Positions 26,586 through 33,604 of a stretch of DNA of 39,230 nucleotides are shown in pieces. How positions within the stretch are numbered: the first letter of the stretch is position 1; every line of letters starts with the position of its first letter. The translations under genes were made by a program, and so were the position numbers. Source of the DNA: a candidate division KSB1 bacterium (GTDB taxonomy: Bacteria; Zhuqueibacterota; JdFR-76; DREG01). Under the pieces are notes generated by a model. That model saw only the letters and a program-made list of their open reading frames with translations. It made no database searches and was not told the DNA's origin. The stretch covers positions 1 through 39,230 of the forward strand of contig JADFJB010000028.1 of NCBI GenBank assembly GCA_022566355.1, in the 5' to 3' direction.

Positions 26586-27590
26586 CTAAGAAAATGAATT
26601 CTTCACAATCTGCGATAAATTATCTCCTAAGTGATGCTTCTTTCTATTCAGTACGCCACCTAAAATATTTACATTGGCGTCTTCTAAGAGTTGTTTTGCA
26701 TCTACTAAATCATGCCAACCTGTCTGTTCGGCTTGTATTATTAACACAACTCCATCGCAGAGTTTGCTAATTGTAATCCCTTCAGCATGGGTAAGTAGAG
26801 AGGGAATATCGATAAATACCAATTCGAATTGGTGTTTTATTTTTCCCAAAATAGATTTGAACATCTCGGTATTAATTTGACTTGTTGCTTTCCAGTCTTT
26901 TTGCCCGACGGTTAGTAATTTCAAACTAGAGGTTGAAATATTCCTTACTATAGAATTCAATGAGAGCTTGCCATCAGGGGACCAACATGGTTCGTCCATT
27001 AACAAATCGTAAAGTCCAAGTTCGGAAGAGACATTAAATATCTTGTGGAGAGATGGATTTGTGAATTGAGAATCGATTACTATTGTACCTTGTTTTTTTT
27101 GATCATTTTGTTCCTTAATTGTGCTCCTAAATTTATTTTTCAAACCCAAAGTCCTGTTATAATTACTTTGGCCTTCCGAGATCATTAAAGAAATTATGCT
27201 TAGCAGAGTAGATGTCCCTTCTTTTGGAACTGCACTGGTAAAACCGATGACTTGAAGTTTTTTATCTTTGGCTGAGGAAAGTATGTTTTCAACAATTCGC
27301 TTAATTTCATTTAGCATCCCAGATGGTATATTGTTCAAATGATTACTAGAGGTTCTTTTATTATTGCCGTTTTTTCTGAAGTTATCTATTTCAGAATTGA
27401 TTGCGGTTGGAAGTTTTTGAGAATTTCTTTTTGAATTACTTTCAGCATTTTTTAAAGATGAACCATTTCCATTACTTGAAACTTTTTGAAAAATATGGCA
27501 ATTTGAATTAGATTGCTCCCAGGGCAATAGTCGAGGATCTAATTTTCCTTCTTCTAGTGCCTTTTTTAAGGCTTTATGGACAAAGCTCAC
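26586..27590 (-). CDS. CpsD/CapB-like ATPase with degenerate P-loop
   Basis: Cytoplasmic partner of the chain-length protein in BY-kinase systems. N-terminus VSFVHKALKKALEEGKL is the usual start of this family. A ~60-residue low-complexity linker follows, then a MinD/ParA-type domain. In place of the Walker A GxGK(S/T) motif it has TSAVPKEGTST (residues 119-129): the essential lysine is replaced by threonine. Walker A' reads IVIDSQF, not IDAD. Walker B is VFIDIPS. The C-terminus lacks the tyrosine cluster (it ends IVKNSFS). Kinase activity is therefore doubtful. The start is GTG 27590 (or TTG 27593), overlapping the stop of a 24-codon frame. Confidence 0.8.
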   Translation of the reverse strand: MSFVHKALKKALEEGKLDPRLLPWEQSNSNCHIFQKVSSNGNGSSLKNAESNSKRNSQKLPTAINSEIDNFRKNGNNKRTSSNHLNNIPSGMLNEIKRIVENILSSAKDKKLQVIGFTSAVPKEGTSTLLSIISLMISEGQSNYNRTLGLKNKFRSTIKEQNDQKKQGTIVIDSQFTNPSLHKIFNVSSELGLYDLLMDEPCWSPDGKLSLNSIVRNISTSSLKLLTVGQKDWKATSQINTEMFKSILGKIKHQFELVFIDIPSLLTHAEGITISKLCDGVVLIIQAEQTGWHDLVDAKQLLEDANVNILGGVLNRKKHHLGDNLSQIVKNSFS

Positions 27591-27661
27591 CAAACAAACC
27601 CTACATCTTCTGATTTTGAAAAAACATCTTCTCTATCTTCGTCATGTATTCTATTAATCAT
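27587..27661 (-). CDS. Possible 24-residue coupled small ORF
   Basis: ATG at 27661 opens a 24-residue frame rich in Asp, Glu and Ser (it begins MINRIHDEDRED and ends GFVW). It fills the gap between the AAA ATPase and CpsD-like genes. Its TGA overlaps the GTG start of the latter (GTGA), a hallmark of translational coupling. No clear Shine-Dalgarno precedes it. It may be a short leader peptide or chance. Codon usage cannot decide at this length. Confidence 0.3.
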   Translation of the reverse strand: MINRIHDEDREDVFSKSEDVGFVW

Positions 27662-27665
27662 TTGT

Positions 27666-28478
27666 TCAGTAGATAATTGCATCCTCGAACCCCATACTTT
27701 TAATCATCCGGGAATTAATAATGTAAGAGTTTGTCAGATAACCCTCCAAAAGTGCGTGATCACATAGTATATTAATACAACGTGGAACACCTCCTGAAAG
27801 GAAGTGGATTTTATTAATAGAGTCTGTTTCAAATAATTCTGATCCATTTTGGCTTCCAGCTACTTTAAGTCGAAGATTGATATAACTTCTTGTTTCTTCA
27901 AGATTAAGTCGCTCTAGTCGAAATTTGAAACTAACCCTCTCTAGTAATTGGCGTAACTTCATATTGCTTAGTTTAACATCTAATTCTGGTTGACCAACTA
28001 ATATTATTTGGAGGAATTTTTCTTGCTCAGCCTCAAAGTTTGATAATAATCGTATCTCTTCAAGAACATTTTCACCTAAATTTTGTGCTTCATCTAATAT
28101 AAGGATAGATTTTTTTCCAGCTCTATGGTTCGATTCTAAATATTCATGAAGTTCGAAGGTCAATTCTACCTGGGATTTATTCTTAATATCAATTCCAAAC
28201 TCTCTGCATATGATTTGAATTAAGGCTTTTGGGCTTAAAATTGTATGATTGATTTTGCATATCGATAGGTTTTTTGGCAAGCAATGTAACAATGCATTAA
28301 TCAAGGTCGTTTTTCCAGTTCCCACATCACCGGTTAAAACCATATAGCCATGTTGCTGAGTAATCGCATAAATCATTTGAGAAAGTGCCTCCTTGTGCCA
28401 GTGACTGTAAAACAGATATCTTGGATCTGGCGATAAAGTAAAGGGTTTCTCCTTTATGCCATAAAAATCTAAGTACAT
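27666..28478 (-). CDS. XrtA/ExeA-type AAA ATPase
   Basis: 270-residue AAA ATPase of the family that includes ExeA and the exosortase (XrtA)-associated ATPase. The N-terminus MYLDFYGIKEKPFTLSPDPRYLF is diagnostic. Walker A is TGDVGTGKTTLINALL (about 49-64) and Walker B ILILDEAQNL (about 130-139), with LIILVGQPEL as sensor 1 and GGVPRCINILCDHALL at the end. In exopolysaccharide loci it accompanies the copolymerase and CpsD-like protein. No exosortase or PEP-CTERM protein is in the window. It may power assembly or gating of the export complex. Confidence 0.9.
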   Translation of the reverse strand: MYLDFYGIKEKPFTLSPDPRYLFYSHWHKEALSQMIYAITQQHGYMVLTGDVGTGKTTLINALLHCLPKNLSICKINHTILSPKALIQIICREFGIDIKNKSQVELTFELHEYLESNHRAGKKSILILDEAQNLGENVLEEIRLLSNFEAEQEKFLQIILVGQPELDVKLSNMKLRQLLERVSFKFRLERLNLEETRSYINLRLKVAGSQNGSELFETDSINKIHFLSGGVPRCINILCDHALLEGYLTNSYIINSRMIKSMGFEDAIIY

Positions 28479-28560
28479 GGGTTTATATCTTTAGTTGATT
28501 TTAACATTTGATTGTTGAAAGGTAGTTTTGAAAAATATAGCATGACTAAAAAATAACTAA

Positions 28561-29997
28561 TTACAATTTACCCACTTCGTTATGCTCTTTTACAGACCCT
28601 AACACTTTTAACCCTGTAAATTTTTTAAGTTCTTGATCTGTACTAATGGAGTTACTAAAATATTCTACCAAAAACGCGATCCCGATTCCAGTTAATAAAC
28701 CTAAAAAACTAGCCAAGGTTACATTAAGTTTTTTATTCGGGCTGATTGGATTCTTAGGCTCAATTGCAGGGTTAATGACCATGATCTTCACACCTTTTTG
28801 TGTTTTAGCTAAAGAAATTCTTGCTTCTTCGCGCTGTTTCAATAATATGGAATAGACTTCACGGTTCTCATCTATCCCGCGACTTAGTTGGGTTAGTTCG
28901 TATTCTTTTTGAGCGAACTGCTTAATTTTCTCGTTTATTTTATTAATTAGTTTTTGTAGTGCTTCCTCTTCAGCTTGAAGGGCTTGGATTGATGCTTCTT
29001 CTTGTTCAATGATATCTAGTACCTCTCTTTTTATGTGCTTCTTTGTAATAGCAATAATTTTTTCCAAATCAATTATCTCCCCATATGTAGGTTTGAATCT
29101 TTGTAATAATTGTTCTTTTTGAATTTTTTTATCTAAAAGTTCCCCTTTTAGTTTAGCAATATAAAGTTCCCGGCTGTTACCCTCACTCACTTCTGTAAAT
29201 GGAATATTGATTTCTGAATCCATGGTCAATTGTTCTTTAATCACCTCGAGTTTTGCCTCTTTACCAATACGCTTTGTAAGGACAGCTGTCATGCTCTTTT
29301 CGTAATCTGATAATTTTAATAGTAGGATATCAACTTGTGTTTTGGGAGAAATCATTTCTTCACGACGCTTATAAGAAGCTTGACTTTGCTCCAATTCTCG
29401 CAAGGTTTTATCTGTTATTGTCATTTGTTCTTCGAAAAATTGATAAGTGTCAAACTCCTCATAGATTTCAGAACGATAGATTTGATAAGTTTCAATGACT
29501 TTATCAACGATTGGTGCAACTAATGATTGATCCTTGGATTTATAACTGACTTCTATAACGTTGCTATTCCTTGCATTCTCAACTTTCAAATTTACAAGAA
29601 AATTTTCTACTTCTTGTTCGAAAATCTCTTTTCTAGTTAATATTGAGCTAGTTTGGTCGATTTTCTCTAGTATTAAATCATTGACCACACGGGAAGCTAT
29701 TGGATAACTTTTTATGATTTCAATTTCTGATTTTATCCAATCATAGGTTTCATAATTTCTAGGTAAATTCATACGAAAAAAAAACGCTTTGTCTGAATTA
29801 TCTTTCCTTTCAATCAATATTTTTGATGAAGCTTTAAAAATTGGGGTTGTCATAAAACTAACAAAAGTTGCTGAAATTACAACTGAGAAAAACACTACAA
29901 GCACTATATTAAAACGCTTGCAAACTATCGTAATAAAGTTTAGTAATGATGCCGTTCTATCCTTAAAAACTCCATTATTATATTCATTAATTATCAT
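28561..29997 (-). CDS. Polysaccharide copolymerase / chain-length determinant (Wzz/GumC-like)
   Basis: 478-residue inner-membrane protein that controls polymer length and links to the outer-membrane exporter. TM1 lies around residues 30-50, directly after an N-terminal Wzz domain start. A long periplasmic coiled-coil region (about 170-390, rich in Glu/Lys/Gln heptads) follows. The SPNKKLNVTLASFLGLLTGIGIAFLVEYFSNS segment holds the conserved proline-rich stretch and TM2 (about 425-450). No C-terminal kinase domain is present, so it depends on a separate protein such as the CpsD-like one. The gene lies eight bases from the wza-type gene. The start ATG 29997 has no strong Shine-Dalgarno. Confidence 0.9.
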   Translation of the reverse strand: MIINEYNNGVFKDRTASLLNFITIVCKRFNIVLVVFFSVVISATFVSFMTTPIFKASSKILIERKDNSDKAFFFRMNLPRNYETYDWIKSEIEIIKSYPIASRVVNDLILEKIDQTSSILTRKEIFEQEVENFLVNLKVENARNSNVIEVSYKSKDQSLVAPIVDKVIETYQIYRSEIYEEFDTYQFFEEQMTITDKTLRELEQSQASYKRREEMISPKTQVDILLLKLSDYEKSMTAVLTKRIGKEAKLEVIKEQLTMDSEINIPFTEVSEGNSRELYIAKLKGELLDKKIQKEQLLQRFKPTYGEIIDLEKIIAITKKHIKREVLDIIEQEEASIQALQAEEEALQKLINKINEKIKQFAQKEYELTQLSRGIDENREVYSILLKQREEARISLAKTQKGVKIMVINPAIEPKNPISPNKKLNVTLASFLGLLTGIGIAFLVEYFSNSISTDQELKKFTGLKVLGSVKEHNEVGKL

Positions 29998-30005
29998 CTT
30001 TGATA

Positions 30006-30782
30006 TTATTTTCTATCATAGAATAATATTGCTCTAAGGTAAAGATCTAAAGGAGGTAGGAATCCCGTATATACTTGTCTCATAAAATCGGATATATTAG
30101 CAATAAACGTTTTTGGTACGAAAATAATATCCTTGGGCTGAATTAAAATATCGTTTTGTGTTACATCTGATCGGCTCTTAGCATGAACAGATTTATTTAA
30201 ATCAACTTTATCAATTTTGATATCCTCGACTATGTTCTTGTCACTGCGCCTCAACACAATGACGCTACTCAATTCTGCAGAATCTTTGGGGCCGCCCGCA
30301 ACCGCTAGTGCTTGCAAAACAGTCATGTCGCTTGTAATGGGATAACTACCTGGAGAGTTGACTTCTCCCAAAACATAAACTTGGTAGTTGCCAAACTGAC
30401 GAACAATTACAGTTACATCCGGCTCAAGAACGAACTCTGAGTAAGTTTTGGTAATAATACTGTCTACTTGGGCAGGTGTCATACCCGAAACAAGTAGCTC
30501 TCCTACTTTCGGCAAGCTAATTCTACCATCGGGTCTAATGATTACTGTTTCATCAAACTGAGTATTTCGAAAGAACTTTATATTAATTACATCTCCAAAA
30601 CCTAATTTGTATTCAGGTATGGTACCCGCAATATACAAGGGTGCAGTTAATAATGGATTTTCAATAGCACTGGTTTGAGGATTTTGTACTCTCGGACTTA
30701 CCGAACAACTTATGAATACAATTGAGTTAAAGCATAAGAAGGTTGAAATAATTCTAAAAACAATAATTAATTTTAAGGACAT
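30006..30782 (-). CDS. wza: Polysaccharide export outer-membrane lipoprotein (Wza-like)
   Basis: 258 residues. A signal peptide ends in a lipobox-like VFISC with Cys26. The Poly_export domain follows: YKLGFGDVINIKFF, VIIRPDGRISLPKVGELLVSGMTPAQVDSII and VTVIVRQFGNYQVYVLGEVNSPGSYPI. One SLBB-type domain follows, with MTVLQALAVAGG and DILIQPKDIIFVPKTF. It forms the outer-membrane/periplasmic exit channel. It is the first gene of the large polysaccharide operon, after a 303-base leader. The short length (E. coli Wza is about 380) means one SLBB repeat at most. Confidence 0.92.
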   Translation of the reverse strand: MSLKLIIVFRIISTFLCFNSIVFISCSVSPRVQNPQTSAIENPLLTAPLYIAGTIPEYKLGFGDVINIKFFRNTQFDETVIIRPDGRISLPKVGELLVSGMTPAQVDSIITKTYSEFVLEPDVTVIVRQFGNYQVYVLGEVNSPGSYPITSDMTVLQALAVAGGPKDSAELSSVIVLRRSDKNIVEDIKIDKVDLNKSVHAKSRSDVTQNDILIQPKDIIFVPKTFIANISDFMRQVYTGFLPPLDLYLRAILFYDRK

Positions 30783-31085
30783 TAGTTTTTGATTAGTTTT
30801 AAATAGACAAATATGTTAAACTAGTTTTTTCGATAGAATCTTTAATATCAATTTACTTCAGTTTAGGATATGGGCTATTCGTTAAACTAGAAAAGTGATC
30901 ATTTTTAACCTGTAAAAATAGCTCCGCCACGTAAGTCCCATTTGCAAAATCGCGTAGCTTTAGTTCATCAAATTAGAATTACCCTCAAATCTATTTGTCC
31001 TCTTAGATTTAAGAGCTGAAATATGTATTTACTGTTCAAGCAATGTTATTCGTATTCGCTAACACTTCAAAACACTGCGAAAATT
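30783..31085. other. Leader region of the polysaccharide operon
   Basis: Non-coding. I find no sigma-54 motif here. A minus-strand hairpin is possible: AGCTCCGC (30920-30927) pairs with GCGTAGCT (30952-30959), with one mismatch. Two TTAAACTAG copies lie near 30816 and 30887. A separate promoter could lie here, or transcription could come from the sigma-54 promoter at 31420. Confidence 0.4.
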
Positions 31086-31352
31086 CTATTTTAGCTCGTC
31101 TAGTATCTTTTTAATTTCTGGAAACTTTGCCTCATTTAACTGATAATATTTTTCCTGATTCTCGTATTCTATTACGACTACAAATCCTTTGGATATTAAT
31201 AGATCAAGGGCTTTACTAATGCCTTCCACAGATTGAAAAATCTGTTCTTTCAATATCCACCACTCTGAAATCCCTTGCAGAGTATCTTTGGCTCTAGGTT
31301 GTTTGACAAGGTAATGCAAAATGGAAAAGGCAACTATTTGCTCATCATTCAT
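31086..31352 (-). CDS. Small winged-helix-like protein
   Basis: 88 residues from ATG 31352, which follows a GAGGGA Shine-Dalgarno by about six bases. The frame extends to TTG 31373 but that start is unlikely. Predicted helices (DEQIVAFSILHYLVKQP, WWILKEQIFQSVEGISKALDLLISKG) followed by a beta-hairpin (FVVVIEYENQEKYYQL) give a winged-helix pattern. The last helix is FPEIKKILDEL. No enzyme motif is seen. It lies between the activator block and the wza gene, downstream of a strong sigma-54 promoter with paired upstream palindromes. It is probably a DNA-binding or partner regulator. Function is inferred from fold and context only. Confidence 0.6.
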   Translation of the reverse strand: MNDEQIVAFSILHYLVKQPRAKDTLQGISEWWILKEQIFQSVEGISKALDLLISKGFVVVIEYENQEKYYQLNEAKFPEIKKILDELK

Positions 31353-31419
31353 TAATAGTCCCTCACAGTTCAAGACAGTTCAAGGTGAAATTGCATTTTT
31401 GTGATCAAATTAAGGTCTC

Positions 31420-31435
31420 GCAATTCATATGCCAA
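31420..31435 (-). promoter_or_regulatory. Sigma-54 promoter upstream of the winged-helix gene
   Basis: On the minus strand TTGGCATATGAATTGC carries the -24 GG and -12 GC elements at exact spacing. Transcription would begin about 12 bases on, giving a ~55-base leader before ATG 31352. The match is strong, differing from the YTGGCACGNNNNTTGC consensus only in the CG positions. It may also read into wza. Confidence 0.78.
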
Positions 31436-31510
31436 AATATAAAATATGGTTTAACTACTTGATATTTAATGAATAATGGATGTGTTGATTTGACATAAAA
31501 TATTTTCAAG

Positions 31511-31527
31511 TGTGGTGTTATACCCAC
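31511..31527. promoter_or_regulatory. Candidate activator site (UAS), proximal, promoter 1
   Basis: TGTGGTGTTATACCCAC is an imperfect palindrome, 76 bases upstream of the sigma-54 element. A near-equal sequence sits at the same distance from the promoter at 33369. It is a likely binding site for one of the neighbouring sigma-54 activators. Confidence 0.55.
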
Positions 31528-31581
31528 GATTAAATCCATTAAATGTCTATAAGTCATTTATTTTTAATTTGTTAATTGACA

Positions 31582-31597
31582 TGTGAATTAACCCACA
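31582..31597. promoter_or_regulatory. Candidate activator site (UAS), distal, promoter 1
   Basis: TGTGAATTAACCCACA resembles the proximal site (TGTG-N8-CACA) and lies about 147 bases upstream of the promoter. A counterpart occurs at 33528. Confidence 0.5.
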
Positions 31598-31719
31598 GTA
31601 AAATTAGTAAAATGCCACAAGAATTTTATGGATGAATCCTATTTTTTCATTATTTTTCATAGACTGTGTTAAAATTAACAACGAAAAATAAAAGTGGAAT
31701 AATTTTATTTTGCTAAATT

Positions 31720-33096
31720 TCATTGAAGTTGTGGCTCTTTGAATTTTGGATTAAGGTTGAGTTTTTTTACTAATCTGCTAAAATCACCACGATCTTTTTT
31801 AGCTTTTTTAGCTGCTTGCGTTAAGTTGCACTGATGAGAAAGAAGCAAGCGTGTTACATAACCCCTCTCAAATTTCTCAACGGCGATTCTTTTGGCTTCG
31901 ACAAATGACAATTCTTTTTTTTCTATGGAAAAGGGAAAATCTTGAATTTCGATATTCTGAGGTGCGATGATCGGACTTGGAGAAAGAAGAATAGCCTGTT
32001 GTATGATATTTTCAAGTTCACGAATATTCCCGGGCCAACTATACATCATAAGTTTCTGAAGTGCAGCCAAAGAAAGAGTTTTATTTCTCCGACCAATGTT
32101 TTTTTGATACTTTTTTAAAAAACATTTAGCTAATAGCGGTATGTCACCTGCCCTTTCACGTAATGCAGGTAATTTCAGTGTAATTGTAAAACGATAGAAT
32201 AGATCTTCACGAAACCTGTTCTGTTGAGTATGTTGTCTTAAATCTACATTGGTTGCACCCATAACCCGAATATTAGCCTTGATGTCCTTGGTTTGACCTA
32301 GTGGTCGATAGGTTTTGTCTTGGAGTAATCGAAGTAGTTTGCTTTGAGCTTCAAGAGGTAGACTATCGATTTCATCCAGAAATAAAGTGCCTCCTTCGGC
32401 TTCTGCAACAATCCCATTCTGATTATTGTGTGCACTGGTAAATGCTCCCTTGCGGTGGCCAAATAGCTCATTCTCAATAAGGCTTGTGGGAATTGCACCA
32501 CAGTTAACCGAAATGAATGGTTGATTTGATCTATTACTTAGAAAATGAATGGCTCTTGCACACAATTCTTTGCCAACACCAGTTTCACCTGTCAAGAGAA
32601 TGGTTGCATCGCAGTCTGATACTTGTGGAATATTTGATATACTCTCAATAAAAATTGGATCCTGACCAATGAGCTGTGAATGACCTGCTTTCTGTAAGAT
32701 GTTTTTTCTAGCTAATGATTTTTTTTCACTGTTGACTTTATTTATCAACCACTTTATGCGGTAAACCACCTCAATCTCTCTCAAGGGGGTTGTGATAAAA
32801 TCATCTGCAAATGGTATTGAACGGTTTTCAGCTAAGGTCTGATCTTCGCTGCCACATAGAACAACAATTCCAGGTACAGCTGCAAGATTATTTTCGTGGG
32901 AGAGTTCATTGTAACAATTTCGATCAATGACGTAAAAAAACAAATCAAATTGTTTTTCATTGAATGTATCCATATGTGATTGAGAACTCACAACGAATTG
33001 AATTTCACAATTAATATTCGAATCTAAAATGGAGCACAAATGTTTGGCAGTGTGGTCACTGCAGTCGTTCAAAACTAGAAAATTTATTTTCGGCAT
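31720..33096 (-). CDS. Sigma-54-dependent activator, pseudo-receiver + AAA+ + Fis-type HTH
   Basis: 458 residues. N-terminal ~120 residues have a receiver-like fold pattern (KINFLVLND; FDLFFYVIDRN; DDFITTPLREIEVVYRI) but lack the phospho-acceptor aspartate and the conserved lysine, so phosphorylation is unlikely. The AAA+ domain is complete: Walker A GETGVGKE (170-177), Walker B GGTLFLDEID (235-244), arginine-finger region LFYRFTITLKLPALRER, and WPGNIRELENII. The sigma-54 contact loop is GAFTSA where the consensus is GAFTGA. The C-terminus carries a Fis-type HTH (NLTQAAKKAKKDRGDFSRLVKKL). It likely regulates its own block and possibly the polysaccharide operon. Paralogue of the gene at 33605. 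Confidence 0.9.
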   Translation of the reverse strand: MPKINFLVLNDCSDHTAKHLCSILDSNINCEIQFVVSSQSHMDTFNEKQFDLFFYVIDRNCYNELSHENNLAAVPGIVVLCGSEDQTLAENRSIPFADDFITTPLREIEVVYRIKWLINKVNSEKKSLARKNILQKAGHSQLIGQDPIFIESISNIPQVSDCDATILLTGETGVGKELCARAIHFLSNRSNQPFISVNCGAIPTSLIENELFGHRKGAFTSAHNNQNGIVAEAEGGTLFLDEIDSLPLEAQSKLLRLLQDKTYRPLGQTKDIKANIRVMGATNVDLRQHTQQNRFREDLFYRFTITLKLPALRERAGDIPLLAKCFLKKYQKNIGRRNKTLSLAALQKLMMYSWPGNIRELENIIQQAILLSPSPIIAPQNIEIQDFPFSIEKKELSFVEAKRIAVEKFERGYVTRLLLSHQCNLTQAAKKAKKDRGDFSRLVKKLNLNPKFKEPQLQ

Positions 33097-33200
33097 AGAT
33101 TGTCGCAGTTTTTATCGCTTTCTTCTAACTCTTTGTATTTAAATGACTCAGACACGGAGGTGTCTTGAGAGGATTGGTAATAAGAAAATTTCTCGTTCAT
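33084..33200 (-). CDS. Possible 38-residue leader ORF upstream of activator 1
   Basis: ATG 33200 opens a 38-residue frame (it begins MNEKFSYYQSSQDTS and ends with two cysteines in NCDNLCRK). It runs into the activator gene and stops 13 bases inside it, so translation could be coupled. The predicted ribosome site (GGATA) is weak. No relatives are known to me. It could be a leader peptide or chance. Confidence 0.25.
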   Translation of the reverse strand: MNEKFSYYQSSQDTSVSESFKYKELEESDKNCDNLCRK

Positions 33201-33368
33201 TATCCACTAGTCGGTTATGCCTCGAATGTATCCTATACGGTTGGATCATGTAGTCGTTAACTCAAAGTAGAATAGGCGAGGGTTGAGTGATTTGGCATTT
33301 TTATCCTTAATTATTGTAAACGAATATTTGTTTTGAAAATCCGGGTTTGTAACTGAGGCTTCAATCTA

Positions 33369-33384
33369 GCAATTCACATGCCAA
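33369..33384 (-). promoter_or_regulatory. Sigma-54 promoter upstream of activator 1
   Basis: Minus-strand TTGGCATGTGAATTGC, followed by T, matches the -24/-12 consensus at exact spacing. It is almost the same as the promoter at 31420 (14 of 16 bases). It implies a leader of about 260 bases before ATG 33096 and control of the activator by a sigma-54 activator, perhaps itself or its paralogue. Confidence 0.8.
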
Positions 33385-33458
33385 AATAATAAATATTCTG
33401 TAAGTAATTATAAATATATAACTTATGAGACTGACAAAATATTTTTGATTATAGAAAG

Positions 33459-33476
33459 TGTGGTTATTACCCCTCA
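33459..33476. promoter_or_regulatory. Candidate activator site (UAS), proximal, promoter 2
   Basis: TGTGGTTATTACCCCTCA, 75 bases upstream of the sigma-54 element, parallels the site at 31511 both in sequence and in distance. AAAATATTTT-like sequence precedes both. Confidence 0.5.
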
Positions 33477-33527
33477 GAGCTTTATTGAAGTACTGGTTTA
33501 AATTCTTGTTATCCTTATGGTTAACAA

Positions 33528-33545
33528 TGGGGTGAAAATCCCACA
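33528..33545. promoter_or_regulatory. Candidate activator site (UAS), distal, promoter 2
   Basis: TGGGGTGAAAATCCCACA is a palindromic GGG/CCC sequence of the same type as the other sites, 144 bases upstream of the promoter. Confidence 0.5.
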
Positions 33546-33604
33546 GTCACTATCTTTATCTGTCAATTCGTATTAAAGTAGAAGGAAAATATATTTTTGA
33601 AAAG

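Larger units (their letters stand above)
31353..31719. other. Regulatory region upstream of the winged-helix gene
   Basis: Holds the sigma-54 promoter (31420-31435) and two palindromic upstream sites (31511-31527, 31582-31597), listed separately. The remainder is AT-rich without coding potential or a recognisable terminator. Confidence 0.6.
33201..33604. other. Intergenic region between the two activator genes
   Basis: Contains the sigma-54 promoter of the downstream activator (33369-33384) and its two palindromic upstream sites (33459-33476, 33528-33545). The 33201-33368 part would be transcribed leader. Nothing else is recognised. Confidence 0.6.

Noticed and set aside
30783-31085. Sigma-54 promoter directly upstream of the wza-type gene
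   Set aside because: Searched for GG-N10-GC elements on the minus strand; TGGCGG near 30925 has no matching TTGC at the right distance.
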